A DNA stretch of 64,000 bases from Glandiceps talaboti (Eukaryota; Hemichordata; Enteropneusta; Spengelidae), in contig NC_135549.1 of assembly GCF_964340395.1 (NCBI RefSeq), positions 4,571,501 through 4,635,500 of the forward strand. The letters are read 5' to 3'. How positions within the stretch are numbered: the first letter of the stretch is position 1; each line of letters starts with the position of its first letter. Under the pieces are notes generated by a model. That model had not been told where the DNA came from and did no database searches. It saw nothing but the letters and a program-made list of their open reading frames with translations. Of this stretch, positions 60,877-64,000 are shown piece by piece. A program made the position numbers and the translations under genes.

Positions 60877-63781
60877 TTAGTCCATGGGCCAGAGGGGGTT
60901 ACCGTGCACCCCCCTCACAAACCTCCAACATAGGTATTTTTTGTTCATTGGAGTCTACTGAATGAGAAACAAATTTTGGGATGCACTACCTGTGTGGCCT
61001 CGATTTCAAATTACATGTGCGTCACGGAATGGCGTCGAAAGGTTGAGGGAAGGGGTAACACATTGTCTTCCATACGACACATGCAAGCACAGACTTTATT
61101 ATCCATTATGTATTTGGAAAGCTTAGGAAATTTCCTTTCTAATGATATAATGTTTGCCATAGACATGTCAAGAAATAACAATTTTGGAGGCTTTAAGTTT
61201 CCGATTTTTGAAAAATCGACAATTTTACCGCAAAAGTACGTATAAACTTTCCATTCTTTTTTTAATAACATGATCTGATACAATAAGGGGTATTTGTTTT
61301 TTTCAGAAAAAGTAGGTTGACATTGAATATTTTGAGGGTTATTAATGATTTCCCCCATTAAAACCAATATAAGCTATTATTTTGAAATACCGACAGTAGG
61401 GGTAGGGGTAAACTATCTGTGCTTTTTATTCAGCATCTTAGGAGCATACTAATGCATTTTTCTAATTGCTAGAACATATGTCTTTACAGGAAATATACTT
61501 TCTTTGAGTAAATAGCTCGCAATATTGACATAAATACCAAAGATATCCTATTTAAGGAAAATATCCTAAGATTGCTGAATATCTACCCATTTCACTGACA
61601 GTAACAGAGAATGGTTTTGATGCTTTATCTATCGTCCAGGTGTTTAAACATGGCTTTGAAAGTCCCAGTAATATACATAACTTGATCATAGAAGATAAAG
61701 TCTGCTTGGTCATCTTCATTTGATTACATGCAACAGATCTTCATCATAAAATATCTGTTATATTATTCGTTTATTTCAAAGATATACAACCCATAACACC
61801 AAAATAAAGCATTTTCTATATGTACCGCAATCGTTTATATCAAGTATTTGCTAACTGACCACATTACAAGGCCGCATGTTATAGGCTTGTAAGTAAACCA
61901 ATTGAAACAGTATACTTTTACACTTAATGTGAATGCTGTAAACGAGTGTAGCACATAGACAACGTGCTTTACTTCAGTGTTACTCGTTGTATTAATATAT
62001 ACAAGAAACAGTGTACTAATGATAAATGATTACATGATACTATGAAAAGAGGATTTGAAGTAGTTCACTATCAACAAATCAAGTTCAACCCCTGTAAACA
62101 TATTTTCAAATATATGATATGTATTTTCGTTTGAATTCTGACCTGCAGTGAATATTCCTGCTATCAGTTGGTATACCAATGTAAACATTATTTTATTCCA
62201 ACCGCAGTGCGGCTTTTAAATGATGTATGTAAGTTTTAAGATAGTGTTTGTGGTGTGTGATGTTTTAATAGATTTTACATTCTGATTTTACTTACTATCT
62301 TTATATAGCTATGTCTGTTTCCACTTTATTTACCCCAAAATGGGCAATTAACATATAGTTACTTATATTGAATTGAAATGAATTGAATTGAACATTCTAA
62401 AGTTTTGATCCTGCAAATATAATGTTAATTATCCTGTCCTGTCCTGTGCGTAGCTATTGGAATTGTAGACCATAAAACGTTCATTCAAATAAGTTTGGTA
62501 TGTGCTTCCCATACTTCCAGTCCATAGGTGATATGTGAAATAACGAGCACTGTGTAACATAAGAGGACCATGCGACTTTAATTGACTTATTTTTGCTTTA
62601 AACGTGTTATTTGTTGTTACCACGAAAGACAGTTATCACTTAAAATGGCATCTGTACCTGGCTGCTTTCAAATTTTTAACCAAATGCACACAAAACTACA
62701 CCATCCTTTCCTGTCATGGCTTCAATCTTAGACCATCAAATATAGTTATCATGCCAAGTTTAAAAAAGAGTGAAAAACCTGGGCTCACAAAGGTACGCCA
62801 GCTTTACATTGTCTGTGCTTTTTATGACTAACAAGTCAAACACCATACATGTAATTCCTGTATTTTAAAAGTAAAGAGTCTAAATGTGGCTTGCACTTTA
62901 AAAGTTTCAGGACTTATCATTAAAATAAGTAACATCAGAATGATGGACAGAAAATTTGAACTTTTGTTAAATATATATTTTTTAAAAGCTTGGATAGCAA
63001 TTAGTGTTTTGCAGTTTTTCACATGTAAAGTGTAAGTTTTGAAAAGGGATAGTGGAAACTAAATAATTATAATGTAAAATTTATCACATTTGAAAATAAA
63101 ACTAAAAACCCAAAATAGATCAGGTGTTTTACCCTATCTTTAACCTTTAATACCATCTTCCATGGTGTTTCGATTTCCCCTTAAACCAGATATTTGGCAT
63201 TTATTGTCACATAATGTGCTAGAAATTCAAGTAAAACATATATTTTAACAATCGTGTACCACCTGCACGTTACTGTATTGATTAGGCGTTGTGTACAGTA
63301 CTAAGCACATAGGAAGACATCTTATCCCTACCCCATTTACCTTCAGCAATCTTAGGATATTTTCCTTAAATAGGATATCTCTGATATGTATGTCAATGTT
63401 AACATTACAAGTTACTTATTCAAAGAAAGTATATTTCCTGTAAAGGAATATGTTCTAGCAATCAGAAAAAAATGCCGAATATAAGCACAGAAGAAGATAG
63501 TTTACCCCTACCCCCTACTGTCAGTACTTCAAAATAATAGCGTATAGTATTGGTTTTAATGGGGGAAATCATTAATAACCCTCAAAATATTCAATGTTAA
63601 CCTACTTTTTCTTGATCAGCTCATTCAACTGAATAAACAAATACCCTTTATGTGTATCAGATCATGTTTCTCATTCAGTTGACACCAATGAACAAAAAAA
63701 TACCTATGTTGGAGGTTTGTGTGTGTGTGTGTGTGTGGGGGGGGGGGGGTGCACGGTAACCCCCTCTGGCCCATGGACTAA
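60877..63781. mobile_element. 2.9-kb inverted-repeat structure
   Basis: The left arm (60877-about 61580) and right arm (about 63345-63781) are inverted copies: TTAGTCCATGGGCCAGAGGG, GGTTACCGTGCACCCCC, AGGTATTTTTTGTTCATTGG, TTTTGAGGGTTATTAATGAT, TTTCCCCCATTAAAACCAAT and AGGAAAATATCCTAAGATTG. The left arm has about 285 bp (60973-61257) that the right lacks. The right arm has a GT/G microsatellite (63718-63750) where the left has only CACCCCCCTCAC. The 1.76-kb centre has no recognisable ORF. Either a large non-autonomous transposon or two copies of one repeat in opposite orientation. Confidence 0.75.
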
Positions 63782-63919
63782 CTGCATATCGTTTAGCAAA
63801 CAATATAGTCAATGTGAGTATTAAGAATCACCTTTAAAATTGCATTCGTAAGTAATGAAATTCCTAATTAATTATTATGTTCATCATTTTATTGAAAGTG
63901 CCACTTTACATATATATTT

Positions 63920-64000
63920 ATCCGTTATAAGCGTAAAAAAATTGTGTGGTTCCGATTACATTCAATTTTAAAATAGTGTAGGTAGATTTTTTATTTCATT
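63920..64000 (-). repeat. Dispersed repeat family, copy 4 (fragment at window end)
   Basis: AAAAAAATTGTGTGGTTCCG.ATTAC resembles the AAAAAAAAGTTGTTTGGTTCC block of copy 3. Short and cut by the window edge. Confidence 0.35.

Noticed and set aside
61011-61367. 118-codon minus-strand ORF
   Set aside because: It spans the junction of an insertion inside a repeat arm; no recognisable motif.

Overview
The window is nuclear DNA from an animal. The GC content is low, intron-split protein-coding sequence is present, and microsatellites, non-LTR retrotransposon remnants, inverted-repeat elements and ACATGTACATGT-type motifs are abundant. I suggest a marine invertebrate. A Ty3/gypsy element with the integrase placed before reverse transcriptase (Gmr1-type order) points towards a deuterostome such as a hemichordate, echinoderm or amphioxus. 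The species cannot be named from sequence alone.

One host gene is well supported. It lies on the minus strand with nine coding exons between 2501 and 19309, and every junction is a GT-AG site with matching phase. The 722-residue product has a signal peptide, three CUB domains, one LDL-receptor class A repeat, one membrane span and a proline-rich cytoplasmic tail with NPLY, PPKY and PPAY motifs. This resembles the NETO / LEV-10 class of auxiliary proteins for neurotransmitter receptors. A 3' splice site just upstream of the ATG, and a CAG|GTAAGT donor at 37720 beside CpG-rich DNA, suggest a non-coding first exon near 37.7-37.9 kb. That would make the gene about 35 kb, with an 18-kb first intron.

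The introns are full of repeats: a tRNA-like SINE (7.0-7.3 kb), a 515-bp double-hairpin foldback element next to the exon 3 donor (9.3-9.8 kb), a decayed LINE with internal tandem amplifications (10.9-12.9 kb), a 47-bp tandem array (17.0 kb), a 5'-truncated LINE (21.0-22.0 kb), a complete 6.4-kb LTR retrotransposon (24482-30882), a MITE at 34.1 kb and a second, short copy of the foldback at 35.5 kb. The LTR element has LTRs that look identical, a 5-bp target duplication and a single in-frame stop in its integrase.

From about 38.1 kb to the end I find no convincing host exon. This part holds LINE crumbs, a duplicated GAGAC-rich repeat (39.2-39.9 and 42.2-42.9 kb), two possible promoters with following donors (40.3-40.6 and 44.85 kb, both weak), MITEs (45.3 and 55.6 kb), microsatellites, and a 2.9-kb inverted-repeat structure at the right end (60.9-63.8 kb). 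The ACATGTA motif is common in the first 38 kb and rare after it.
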